From: Nitrososphaeria archaeon
GTDB taxonomy: Archaea; Thermoproteota; Nitrososphaeria; Nitrososphaerales; Nitrososphaeraceae
Assembly: GCA_021324715.1 (NCBI GenBank)
Contig: JAJPIN010000139.1
Coordinates: 1 to 5,336 of the forward strand
DNA: 5,336 nt
Direction of reading: 5' to 3'
Program-made: the position numbers and the translations under genes
The notes under the pieces: generated by a model
Told to the model about the DNA's origin: nothing
Seen by the model: only the letters and a program-made list of their open reading frames with translations
Databases searched by the model: none
In this document: positions 1 through 4,768 of the stretch, piece by piece
Layout of the letters: every line of letters starts with the position of its first letter
Numbering within the stretch: position 1 is the first letter of the stretch

Positions 1-1122
1 ATAATTATCGGCTCGATTACTGGTTCAATACTTTTGTCACTAGCGGGAAAAATAGGAAGCGATCATGCTATTCCATCCCTTATTGGAATAAGACCAGCAT
101 TTGGATTGTATGGCTCTTATCTTGCCGCAATATTAAATATAATACAACTTATTGGGTGGACTACATTTGAAATATTGATACTTTCAAAGGCTGCTCAAAG
201 TTTAACAAATTTACACGTTCCTTTTTTATGGAATATCATATTTGGGATAGTTATTGCGCTGTTTGGTATATTCGGACCCCTATTTTTAGTAAAACAATGG
301 TTATCAAAGTTTGCAATATGGATTGTTTACGCTTCTTCAATAGTTATTTTAGTTGCACTGTTATCTCAAAATCTTCCAAATTCCATATCAGCAGTTGGTA
401 AAGATATGTCGTTCTTTGTAGCTCTCGACCTTGTAATTGCTATGCCAATTTCGTGGATGCCACTCGTCTCAGATTACAATAGATTTGCAAAGACAAGCAG
501 GGGTGCCTTTATGGGTACTTTAATTGGATTCTCTATAACAAATATCATTTTTTATCTTGGAGGACTATTATTGGGGCTTGGAGACATTTCATCAATCATT
601 ATTTCTATTCAGGCAATTTTATTCGGATTTATTCTTCTGGTTATGGTTGTCGATGAGGTGGATAATGCATTTGCAGACATATACTCTGCAGCAATTTCTT
701 CACAAAGCATATTTCGTAACCTAAATCAACGTTATCTAATTATTGGATTTACTGCGCTAAGCACTATTCTATCTATTTTTGTATCTATAGAGGGGTATCA
801 ACAATTTTTGCTGTTGATAGGAGCTCTATTTATTCCGCTATTTGGAGTCTTATTGACAGATTATTTCGTAGTTAAGCGCGGCAAATATCAGATTGACAAA
901 ATATACGGTAACGGTAACAAGATGATCAAGGTTGGATATCCTGCTATCGTCGCATGGTCTATTGGAGCAATATTATATTATCTACTTTCTCAACTTTCCC
1001 CGATATATGTGTCACAGATACCAACAGTGGGCTCCACAATTCCAAGTCTGATAGCCTCATCGCTTCTGTACTTACTATTTACCAAACTTATCAAGTTTAA
1101 GGTTGCCAAAAATGCAACATAA
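1..1122 (+). CDS. NCS1-family permease (CytX-like hydroxymethylpyrimidine/nucleobase transporter), 5'-truncated by window edge
   Basis: This is an integral membrane symporter of the nucleobase:cation symporter-1 family (PF02133), which imports nucleobases, allantoin, hydantoins or the thiamine precursor hydroxymethylpyrimidine with Na+ or H+. The frame is open from base 1, so the true start lies upstream; a TTG at 34 is only an internal codon. About ten hydrophobic helices follow a partial first one. Family signatures are visible: AIPSLIGIRPAFGLYGSY followed by LNIIQLIGWTTFE (about nt 67-180), SDYNRFA (about nt 466-486) and, near the C-terminus, FIPLFGVLLTDYFVVKRGKY (about nt 829-888). The LNxxQLxGWT stretch resembles CytX more than CodB or PucI, which suggests hydroxymethylpyrimidine, but substrate assignment from this is inference. 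The visible part (373 codons) plus a short missing N-terminus fits the usual 400-480 aa. Any riboswitch or promoter would be outside the window. The next gene starts 69 nt downstream with its own promoter-like box. Confidence 0.9.
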   Translation: MIIGSITGSILLSLAGKIGSDHAIPSLIGIRPAFGLYGSYLAAILNIIQLIGWTTFEILILSKAAQSLTNLHVPFLWNIIFGIVIALFGIFGPLFLVKQWLSKFAIWIVYASSIVILVALLSQNLPNSISAVGKDMSFFVALDLVIAMPISWMPLVSDYNRFAKTSRGAFMGTLIGFSITNIIFYLGGLLLGLGDISSIIISIQAILFGFILLVMVVDEVDNAFADIYSAAISSQSIFRNLNQRYLIIGFTALSTILSIFVSIEGYQQFLLLIGALFIPLFGVLLTDYFVVKRGKYQIDKIYGNGNKMIKVGYPAIVAWSIGAILYYLLSQLSPIYVSQIPTVGSTIPSLIASSLLYLLFTKLIKFKVAKNAT

Positions 1123-1160
1123 TATTTCATGAATATAATAGTCCATTTTAGATATACTTC

Positions 1161-1167
1161 CTTAAAT
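1161..1167 (+). promoter_or_regulatory. TATA-like box for the 108-aa zinc-finger-like gene
   Basis: CTTAAAT ends 24 nt before the TTG at 1192. That is the spacing expected for an archaeal TATA box driving a leaderless transcript that begins at or next to the start codon. No Shine-Dalgarno sequence precedes the TTG, which agrees with leaderless initiation. Assignment is by position and base composition only. Confidence 0.45.
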
Positions 1168-1191
1168 CTAACTTTCTATAATTTTACCTAG

Positions 1192-1518
1192 TTGCCTCTA
1201 TGTAATATTCACAAGGATTTTTTTGATGAAAATTGTCATGATTGTAAAATAGAATATGCTGAACTAAAAGGATTCAATCAGCTAATTACAGAAGACGAGA
1301 AACCTAAAAAAATAACAAATAATTCAAGTAAAAAATTCTATAAGGAATTTTCTGAAGAGAGAGCAAAGAAGCTTTATGAAGAGTTGTTGATACAATTTTT
1401 GAGAACAAATTCAATGAATGAAATTGAAGCTGCAAGAAAGGCAAGACAAATTATTAGAAAACAGTGTGCAATTAGAGGAATTGAACTTTGGGATTGGTTA
1501 AAAACAAAACATAGCTGA
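1192..1518 (+). CDS. Small basic helical protein with N-terminal Cys/His zinc-binding-like motif
   Basis: This 108-aa protein is of unknown function. The N-terminus carries C4-x2-H7-x7-C15-x2-C18, a plausible single zinc-binding knuckle, within MPLCNIHKDFF and CHDC. A Lys/Glu-rich linker (about residues 22-50) follows, then a mostly helical, charged C-terminal half (about 50-106) rich in Lys, Arg and Glu, ending in ELWDWLKTKHS. There are no membrane segments. The start is TTG at 1192: the codon just before it (1189-1191) is a TAG stop in the same frame, and the next in-frame ATG would remove the whole Cys/His motif. A TATA-like box sits at leaderless distance. The motif plus basic helices would suit a nucleic-acid- or protein-binding role, but this is inference. 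I recall similar short N-terminal Cys/His proteins in thaumarchaea but cannot confirm a family name here. Confidence 0.82.
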   Translation: MPLCNIHKDFFDENCHDCKIEYAELKGFNQLITEDEKPKKITNNSSKKFYKEFSEERAKKLYEELLIQFLRTNSMNEIEAARKARQIIRKQCAIRGIELWDWLKTKHS

Positions 1519-1551
1519 TAATGCCATGACTAAAATTCAGAGCAAAACTAA

Positions 1552-1563
1552 TTTTTTAATTTT
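1552..1563 (+). terminator. T-rich archaeal-type terminator after the 108-aa gene
   Basis: TTTTTTAATTTT lies 34 nt after the stop at 1518 in non-coding sequence. Archaeal RNA polymerase commonly terminates at such T tracts without a hairpin. It would separate the 108-aa gene from the next transcription unit, which has its own TATA-like box at 1625. Confidence 0.5.
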
Positions 1564-1578
1564 CCATCTTTTATCAAT

Positions 1579-1600
1579 AATAATTGTCGAGCAATACGTT
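1579..1600 (+). repeat. Bipartite intergenic motif, copy 1 (AATAATT-N6-CAATACGTT)
   Basis: The two halves AATAATT and CAATACGTT are separated by six bases (gtcgag). The same halves with the same 6-bp gap occur at 2521-2542, also intergenic, also upstream of a + strand gene. This copy lies 24 bp before the TATA-like box of the 51-aa gene. It could be a shared regulator site or chance in AT-rich DNA. Confidence 0.35.
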
Positions 1601-1606
1601 GAAATG

Positions 1607-1616
1607 ATATCGATAT
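1607..1616. promoter_or_regulatory. 10-bp perfect palindrome ATATCGATAT near the 51-aa gene promoter
   Basis: ATATCGATAT is its own reverse complement and ends 8 bp before the TATA-like box at 1625-1630. That is where an archaeal dimeric regulator or an activator could bind. Ten-base palindromes made mainly of A and T arise easily by chance at this composition, so the call is tentative. Confidence 0.25.
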
Positions 1617-1624
1617 AGCAAAAA

Positions 1625-1630
1625 TTTTAT
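1625..1630 (+). promoter_or_regulatory. TATA-like box for the 51-aa membrane protein (and perhaps the cyclase)
   Basis: TTTTAT lies 30 nt before the ATG at 1661, inside AAAATTTTATTTG. This would place transcription start within about 5 nt of the ATG, giving an essentially leaderless message. No Shine-Dalgarno sequence precedes the ATG. Only 14 nt separate this gene from the cyclase, and no equally good box lies upstream of the cyclase, so the promoter may serve both. Confidence 0.4.
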
Positions 1631-1660
1631 TTGTTAACTATCTAATTATCCTAACTTCAA

Positions 1661-1816
1661 ATGTCAATAGAAACGATCATAGATGAATTTACTGAAATAG
1701 CTCATCAAGGGGTCTTCTACATGTTAATGGGTTCGTTTGGATTCTTGAGTATTATCATTCTAAATGGAATAATGAGATCAAATCGCAAAGGCAATGCAGA
1801 TTTGAATAAATCTTAA
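1661..1816 (+). CDS. 51-aa single-pass small membrane protein
   Basis: An ATG-initiated frame of 51 codons ends in TAA. The N-terminal ~18 residues (MSIETIIDEFTEIAHQGV) look like an acidic amphipathic helix. Residues 19-37 (FYMLMGSFGFLSIIILNGI) form one hydrophobic helix, followed by a short polar tail with basic residues (MRSNRKGNADLNKS), so the positive-inside rule puts the C-terminus in the cytoplasm. A TATA-like box 30 nt upstream and the tight 14-nt spacing to the cyclase gene support a real gene. I do not recognise a family. It may be a small membrane-bound partner or regulator, but nothing in the sequence shows which. The chance of a random ORF of this length in AT-rich DNA is modest, so the membrane topology and position are the main support. 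Confidence 0.6.
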   Translation: MSIETIIDEFTEIAHQGVFYMLMGSFGFLSIIILNGIMRSNRKGNADLNKS

Positions 1817-1830
1817 CCATATGCTTATCG

Positions 1831-2481
1831 ATGATATTAGACTTAACTAGAGAAGTGAGGAACGATACAAAGGTCTTTCCAGGTTCCCCATTGCCCAAAT
1901 TTATTACTTGGACTAAAATGGATGTGCATAATTATGATTCAGAAGTGATCTTTATGAGTACTCACACAGGTACTCATATGGATGCTCCGTCTCATTTTGC
2001 GAGCAATGCTTCAACAATCGACAAAATATCGGTTGGGAGGTTCATTTCTAATGCTATTCTAATCAAATTAAAGAAAGGATCAAATCAGCTCATCACTGCA
2101 GATGAAATAAAAGCGCCAAATGTTAGCATAAAGCAAGGAGACACTATTGTACTCTCTACATTGTGGGAAAATGAAATAGATAAGGATTATTTTTTTAGTC
2201 ATTGTCCAGGACTTACAGAGGATGCAGCGAAATATCTGATCGATAAGAAAGTAAATGCAGTAGGTATAGATTCGCCCAGTATTGATAGGGGCTCGGAAAG
2301 TAGTTTTGCCGTACACAAACTATTATTGTCTAATGAAATACTTATCGTGGAGAACTTGTGTAATTTGGACAAATTAAATTGCCAATATTTTACATTAATA
2401 ATGACGCCGCTGAAATTATCAGGAGCGTCTGGGTCTCCGATAAGAGCCATTGCTGTTGAGAAGAATGTTTTAGAGCCATGA
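1831..2481 (+). CDS. Cyclase-family metal-dependent hydrolase (kynurenine formamidase-like)
   Basis: This 216-aa cytosolic enzyme belongs to the cyclase family (PF04199), which includes kynurenine formamidase KynB, isatin hydrolase and related amide/ester hydrolases that use a metal pair, often Zn2+ or Mn2+. The signature HTGTHMDAPSHF is intact at residues 45-56, giving metal ligands H45, H49 and D51 and a likely catalytic H55. H162 and E174 (in VENLCNLDKL) match the remaining ligand positions. GIDSPSID (145-152) and the C-terminal GASGSPIRAIA (198-208) are further family hallmarks. Length is normal (about 205-260 aa). The ATG at 1831 fits the family N-terminus (MILDLTREV); there is no Shine-Dalgarno sequence. 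Fourteen nt separate it from the 51-aa membrane protein, so co-transcription is likely. Substrate cannot be fixed: tryptophan-pathway genes such as a dioxygenase are absent nearby, and many family members are not formamidases. Confidence 0.9.
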   Translation: MILDLTREVRNDTKVFPGSPLPKFITWTKMDVHNYDSEVIFMSTHTGTHMDAPSHFASNASTIDKISVGRFISNAILIKLKKGSNQLITADEIKAPNVSIKQGDTIVLSTLWENEIDKDYFFSHCPGLTEDAAKYLIDKKVNAVGIDSPSIDRGSESSFAVHKLLLSNEILIVENLCNLDKLNCQYFTLIMTPLKLSGASGSPIRAIAVEKNVLEP

Positions 2482-2520
2482 AAATAAAATACATGTTACA
2501 AATTATATATCGAACTCGCC

Positions 2521-2542
2521 AATAATTATATTCCAATACGTT
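2521..2542 (+). repeat. Bipartite intergenic motif, copy 2 (AATAATT-N6-CAATACGTT)
   Basis: AATAATT, six unconserved bases (atattc), then CAATACGTT repeat the arrangement seen at 1579-1600. The copy lies 14 bp upstream of the TATA-like box of the RAM-domain gene, a position suitable for a transcription activator or repressor. The core half is only nine bases, so significance depends on further copies elsewhere in the genome. Confidence 0.35.
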
Positions 2543-2556
2543 AAATTTACATCGAG

Positions 2557-2564
2557 TTTTAATA
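2557..2564 (+). promoter_or_regulatory. TATA-like box for the RAM-domain gene
   Basis: TTTTAATA ends 25 bases short of the ATG at 2590, the canonical archaeal distance for a transcript starting at or a few bases before the start codon. The bases just upstream of the ATG (TGTAATAGT) contain no Shine-Dalgarno sequence, in line with a leaderless message. Confidence 0.55.
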
Positions 2565-2589
2565 CTTCCTAAGACTATAGTGTAATAGT

Positions 2590-2862
2590 ATGCCGACAGC
2601 TTATGTTTTAATAAATTGTGATCTTGGTTCTGAGGAGGAAATATTGCGAGAAATTAAGAAACTCCCTGGAGTGAGTGAAGTAAGTGGGGTATATGGAGTG
2701 TACGATATTATTGTAAAGATTTCTGCAGATACTATGGACAAGCTTCGAGAGACGATAACATGGCATGTCAGAAGAATAGATAAGGTTAGATCCACACTAA
2801 CGATGATAGTAATCGAAGGTCAGTCGGGAAAAGATAAAAAGAATCAACCCGACATGTTCTGA
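2590..2862 (+). CDS. Stand-alone Lrp/AsnC ligand-binding (RAM) domain protein
   Basis: The 90-aa protein is a single RAM domain (PF01037), the effector-binding and oligomerising half of Lrp/AsnC regulators, with no helix-turn-helix. The beta-alpha-beta-beta-alpha-beta pattern is clear: AYVLINCDLG (4-13), a helix with EEEILREIKKLPGV, EVSGVYGVYDIIVKI (about 30-44) holding the typical GxYD turn, a second helix about 46-62, and the closing strand STLTMIVIE (about 68-76). A polar Lys-rich tail follows. Such stand-alone proteins form dimers, octamers or decamers and bind amino acids or related small molecules, acting as sensors or as partners of full-length Lrp proteins; the ligand is unknown here. 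ATG at 2590 is preceded by a good TATA box and gives the usual RAM start. The last 19 bp overlap the convergent PLP-enzyme gene. Confidence 0.92.
   Translation: MPTAYVLINCDLGSEEEILREIKKLPGVSEVSGVYGVYDIIVKISADTMDKLRETITWHVRRIDKVRSTLTMIVIEGQSGKDKKNQPDMF
2829..2843 (-). terminator. T-rich tract just after the PLP-enzyme stop, inside the RAM gene
   Basis: Read on the - strand, the bases after the TGA at 2844-2846 are TTCTTTTTATCTTTT, a typical archaeal T-rich termination tract. It lies within the Lys-rich 3' coding end of the RAM gene, so the two convergent transcripts overlap. The tract is partly forced by Lys codons (AAA) of the opposite gene, which weakens the case. Confidence 0.4.
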
Positions 2863-4058
2863 ATAGCTTTAATATTTTCAACAAATTCTGATCCTTCATT
2901 CGATACATTGAAGAAATGTGGTGATGCTCTCACTGCCTTCTTCCTTCCGCCACCGACAACGTCCCGCTCAGCAACAATTATTCCCCTTTCCTGTAAAGTA
3001 GCTACCATATTCTTTGGATTGATGGAATCTAGGGCAAAAGATACTATAGATGTTCTGAGCTTTTCATCCTCTGGTCCGAATATTGAGACACCAGAAATTG
3101 TTTTTAGCTGTTCAATTATTTCATTGGCCACTTTCATATTCATCTTCCTTATTGTGTTAATGCCCAAGCGCTGTATGTATTTTAATGAAGACGCAAGTCC
3201 AGCGATACCAACATAGTTTCTAAAACCAGTTTGAAATTTTTGTGGAGAATCAGTATAAACCAAGTTATTTTCTTCCGTAATAATTGCGGATTCTCCTCCA
3301 ATATACTGTGGAGTTAGCAACTCAGCAGATTCTCTTTTGCAATAAAAAACTCCAATACCAGGCGGGCCGCATATCCACTTGAAACCAGGAAAAGCCAGAA
3401 AATCACACCCTATTTTCTTTACATCTACATTAACCGTACCCAGTGATTGAGCAGCGTCAATTGAATATAACATGTTGTACCTTTTAGCAATTTTGCCTAC
3501 TTCTTCAACGGGCATTATTGCACCATTATTATATAGCACATGACTTAGGGTTATCAGCTTTGCATTGTTGCTTTTTGCTATTTTATCAATCATGCCTAGA
3601 TCAAAGAATCCCTTATTATCAATCGTAATTTCCTCTAGTTTGACACCAAACTTTTTGGAGATATTCAACCATGGAAAATAATTTGCATAATGCTCATGAA
3701 GGCCGCCTCGTGCAATAATCAAATCTTGTTTTTTCCATTCAATACCTGACGCCACAATGTTTAACCCTTCAGTTGTACTTTGAGTAAAGACTATCTCTTC
3801 GGGCTCACAGTTAATGAATTGACTTAAAAGTATTCGAAGCTCTTTCATGAGCGATGTAATAAATTCTTGAACAGAAGTAGAGTCAGGTCCGTCTTCTGAA
3901 CATCTCACTAGAAAATCAGTAATTGATTTTATTGTGGATAACGGCATTGGAGCAAAAGATCCACAGTTCATATAGATCTTTTTTTTCGTAACTGGAAAAT
4001 CTTTTCGTATTAACTCTATTAACTCAATATCCTTTTCATTGGTTTCATCATAATCCAT
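2844..4058 (-). CDS. Class V aminotransferase-fold PLP enzyme (isopenicillin-N-epimerase/SufS-like, no catalytic Cys)
   Basis: A 404-aa cytosolic fold-type I PLP enzyme of the class V family (PF00266), full length. Motifs in order: IYMNCGSFAPMP (28-39) at the usual start of the fold; STTEGLN (94-100) for the PLP phosphate; HEHYAN (121-126), with H123 stacking on the PLP ring; SHVLYNNGAIMPVEEV (172-187); DAAQSLG (201-207), with D201 at the pyridine nitrogen; GFKWICGPPGIG (225-236), with K227 as the Schiff-base lysine; and VRASPHFFN (377-385), whose R378 matches the carboxylate-binding Arg of SufS. The loop before it (VVGGGRKKA) has no Cys where cysteine desulfurases carry theirs, so desulfurase activity is unlikely; an epimerase-like, lyase or aminotransferase role remains open. 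ATG at 4058 has a TATA box 23-31 nt upstream and only 35 bp to the divergent gene. Its 3' end overlaps the RAM gene by 19 bp. Confidence 0.92.
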   Translation of the reverse strand: MDYDETNEKDIELIELIRKDFPVTKKKIYMNCGSFAPMPLSTIKSITDFLVRCSEDGPDSTSVQEFITSLMKELRILLSQFINCEPEEIVFTQSTTEGLNIVASGIEWKKQDLIIARGGLHEHYANYFPWLNISKKFGVKLEEITIDNKGFFDLGMIDKIAKSNNAKLITLSHVLYNNGAIMPVEEVGKIAKRYNMLYSIDAAQSLGTVNVDVKKIGCDFLAFPGFKWICGPPGIGVFYCKRESAELLTPQYIGGESAIITEENNLVYTDSPQKFQTGFRNYVGIAGLASSLKYIQRLGINTIRKMNMKVANEIIEQLKTISGVSIFGPEDEKLRTSIVSFALDSINPKNMVATLQERGIIVAERDVVGGGRKKAVRASPHFFNVSNEGSEFVENIKAIQNMSG

Positions 4059-4067
4059 TATAACCCC

Positions 4068-4076
4068 TTTAATAAT
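4068..4076 (+). promoter_or_regulatory. TATA-like box for the RecA-like gene, in the divergent spacer
   Basis: TTTAATAAT begins 26 bases upstream of the ATG at 4094. It is slightly closer to the start than usual for a leaderless message, so it is a weaker candidate than the opposite-strand box. Both boxes sit in the same 35-bp spacer. Confidence 0.35.
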
Positions 4077-4080
4077 TCAT

Positions 4081-4089
4081 TATAATAAA
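4081..4089 (-). promoter_or_regulatory. TATA-like box for the class V PLP-enzyme gene, in the divergent spacer
   Basis: On the - strand this reads TTTATTATA and lies 23-31 bases upstream of the ATG at 4058, the standard archaeal spacing for leaderless or near-leaderless transcription. It also lies immediately before, on the other strand, the start codon of the divergent gene, so pre-initiation complexes for the two genes should interfere with each other. An AAGGGG stretch 7-12 bases before the PLP-enzyme ATG is a weak Shine-Dalgarno candidate. Confidence 0.5.
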
Positions 4090-4093
4090 TATC

Positions 4094-4768
4094 ATGATTT
4101 CTGAATTACTGGATAGCCATGGATTTAATACTATAATTTATGATGATTCCTTTGCAAAAATATGTCTAATCTCATCAATTATAGCAGAGTATCAAAATCA
4201 GTTTGCTAATCTCAAGCGCAATAAGATAGTTTATTTGGACCTTGACGCCGCATTTACATCATACTTAAAAGCAGGATTGATTCCTTCCGAGGAAATACTA
4301 AAAATAGATCATCATATTTTCCAGTCCAAATCTAACGCTTTGAAAATTTATCTCCCATCTGAAGACATCTTAGATGCTATCTTAGTTGATATAATAAAAT
4401 CAATGAACGAATGTTCACTAATTATTTTTGATTCTATTAATTCATTTTACAATCTTTTTTATAATAAAATCACCCCAAGCTCAGATAACAAACTGAAAAT
4501 TGGAAATTTAAGTCGATTACTTTACTTTGTTCTTATGATGATTTTAAAACATACATCATACTTCAATATACCATTTCTGGTAACGAGTATGATTCGGTAT
4601 AAGAGAAAGGAAATGATAACAAGTAATAGACTACTTAGCAAGAAAAGTTCATTGAATTTTTATGTTAAAATTAGTAATCTTAATGATCTCTCAATTACAA
4701 TTCTCGGAAATACAAAAACAAATCAAAAAAATCTTATACTGAAAGATAAGGTTCTAAGATGGACTTAG
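4094..4768 (+). CDS. RecA/RadA/KaiC-fold-like protein with degenerate Walker A
   Basis: This 224-aa soluble protein most resembles the core of RecA-superfamily ATPases (RadA, KaiC). After a short N-terminus, TIIYDDSFAKICLISSI (13-29) occupies the P-loop position; compared with GxxxxGK[ST], K22 is kept, but both glycines (Y16, A21) and the Ser/Thr (I23) are replaced. NKIVYLDLDAAFTSYLKAG (43-61) matches the second strand with its acidic end, and SLIIFDSINSFYNLF (108-122) matches Walker B, with D113. Later strands with the LVTSMIR (about 161-167) and SITILGNT patterns fit the rest of the fold. Nucleotide hydrolysis is therefore doubtful; it may be a structural or regulatory paralogue, as RadB/RadC-like proteins partner RadA. 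The family call is pattern-based inference; the gene itself is well supported by length and promoter. It is divergent from the PLP enzyme and overlaps the convergent membrane-protein gene by 4 bp. Confidence 0.7.
   Translation: MISELLDSHGFNTIIYDDSFAKICLISSIIAEYQNQFANLKRNKIVYLDLDAAFTSYLKAGLIPSEEILKIDHHIFQSKSNALKIYLPSEDILDAILVDIIKSMNECSLIIFDSINSFYNLFYNKITPSSDNKLKIGNLSRLLYFVLMMILKHTSYFNIPFLVTSMIRYKRKEMITSNRLLSKKSSLNFYVKISNLNDLSITILGNTKTNQKNLILKDKVLRWT
4725..4731 (-). terminator. T7 tract downstream of the 110-aa membrane protein, inside the RecA-like gene
   Basis: Seven consecutive T residues on the - strand begin 34 nt after the TAA of the 110-aa gene. This matches an archaeal T-tract terminator. 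It falls within the coding end of the opposite gene, so the - strand message would run antisense to it for about 40 nt. Confidence 0.4.

Noticed and set aside
1123..1136. Short inverted sequence around TTCATGAA after the permease stop, possible terminator hairpin
   Set aside because: The pairing is interrupted immediately outside eight bases and no T run follows, so it does not make a convincing terminator.
1526..1618. 30-codon + strand ORF in the gap after the 108-aa gene
   Set aside because: It spans the T-rich terminator tract and the bipartite motif, has a composition like random AT-rich DNA and no promoter at proper distance; not supportable as a gene.
2080..2450. Two - strand open frames (78 and 83 aa) antisense to the cyclase gene
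   Set aside because: They are shadows of a strongly supported coding sequence with intact family motifs, and have no recognisable features of their own.
2601..2795. 64-aa - strand frame antisense to the RAM gene
   Set aside because: Shadow of a complete RAM domain; no independent support.
2908..3216. 102-aa + strand open frame inside the PLP-enzyme gene
   Set aside because: It lies wholly antisense to conserved C-terminal coding sequence of the class V enzyme; hydrophobic runs result from the complementary codons.
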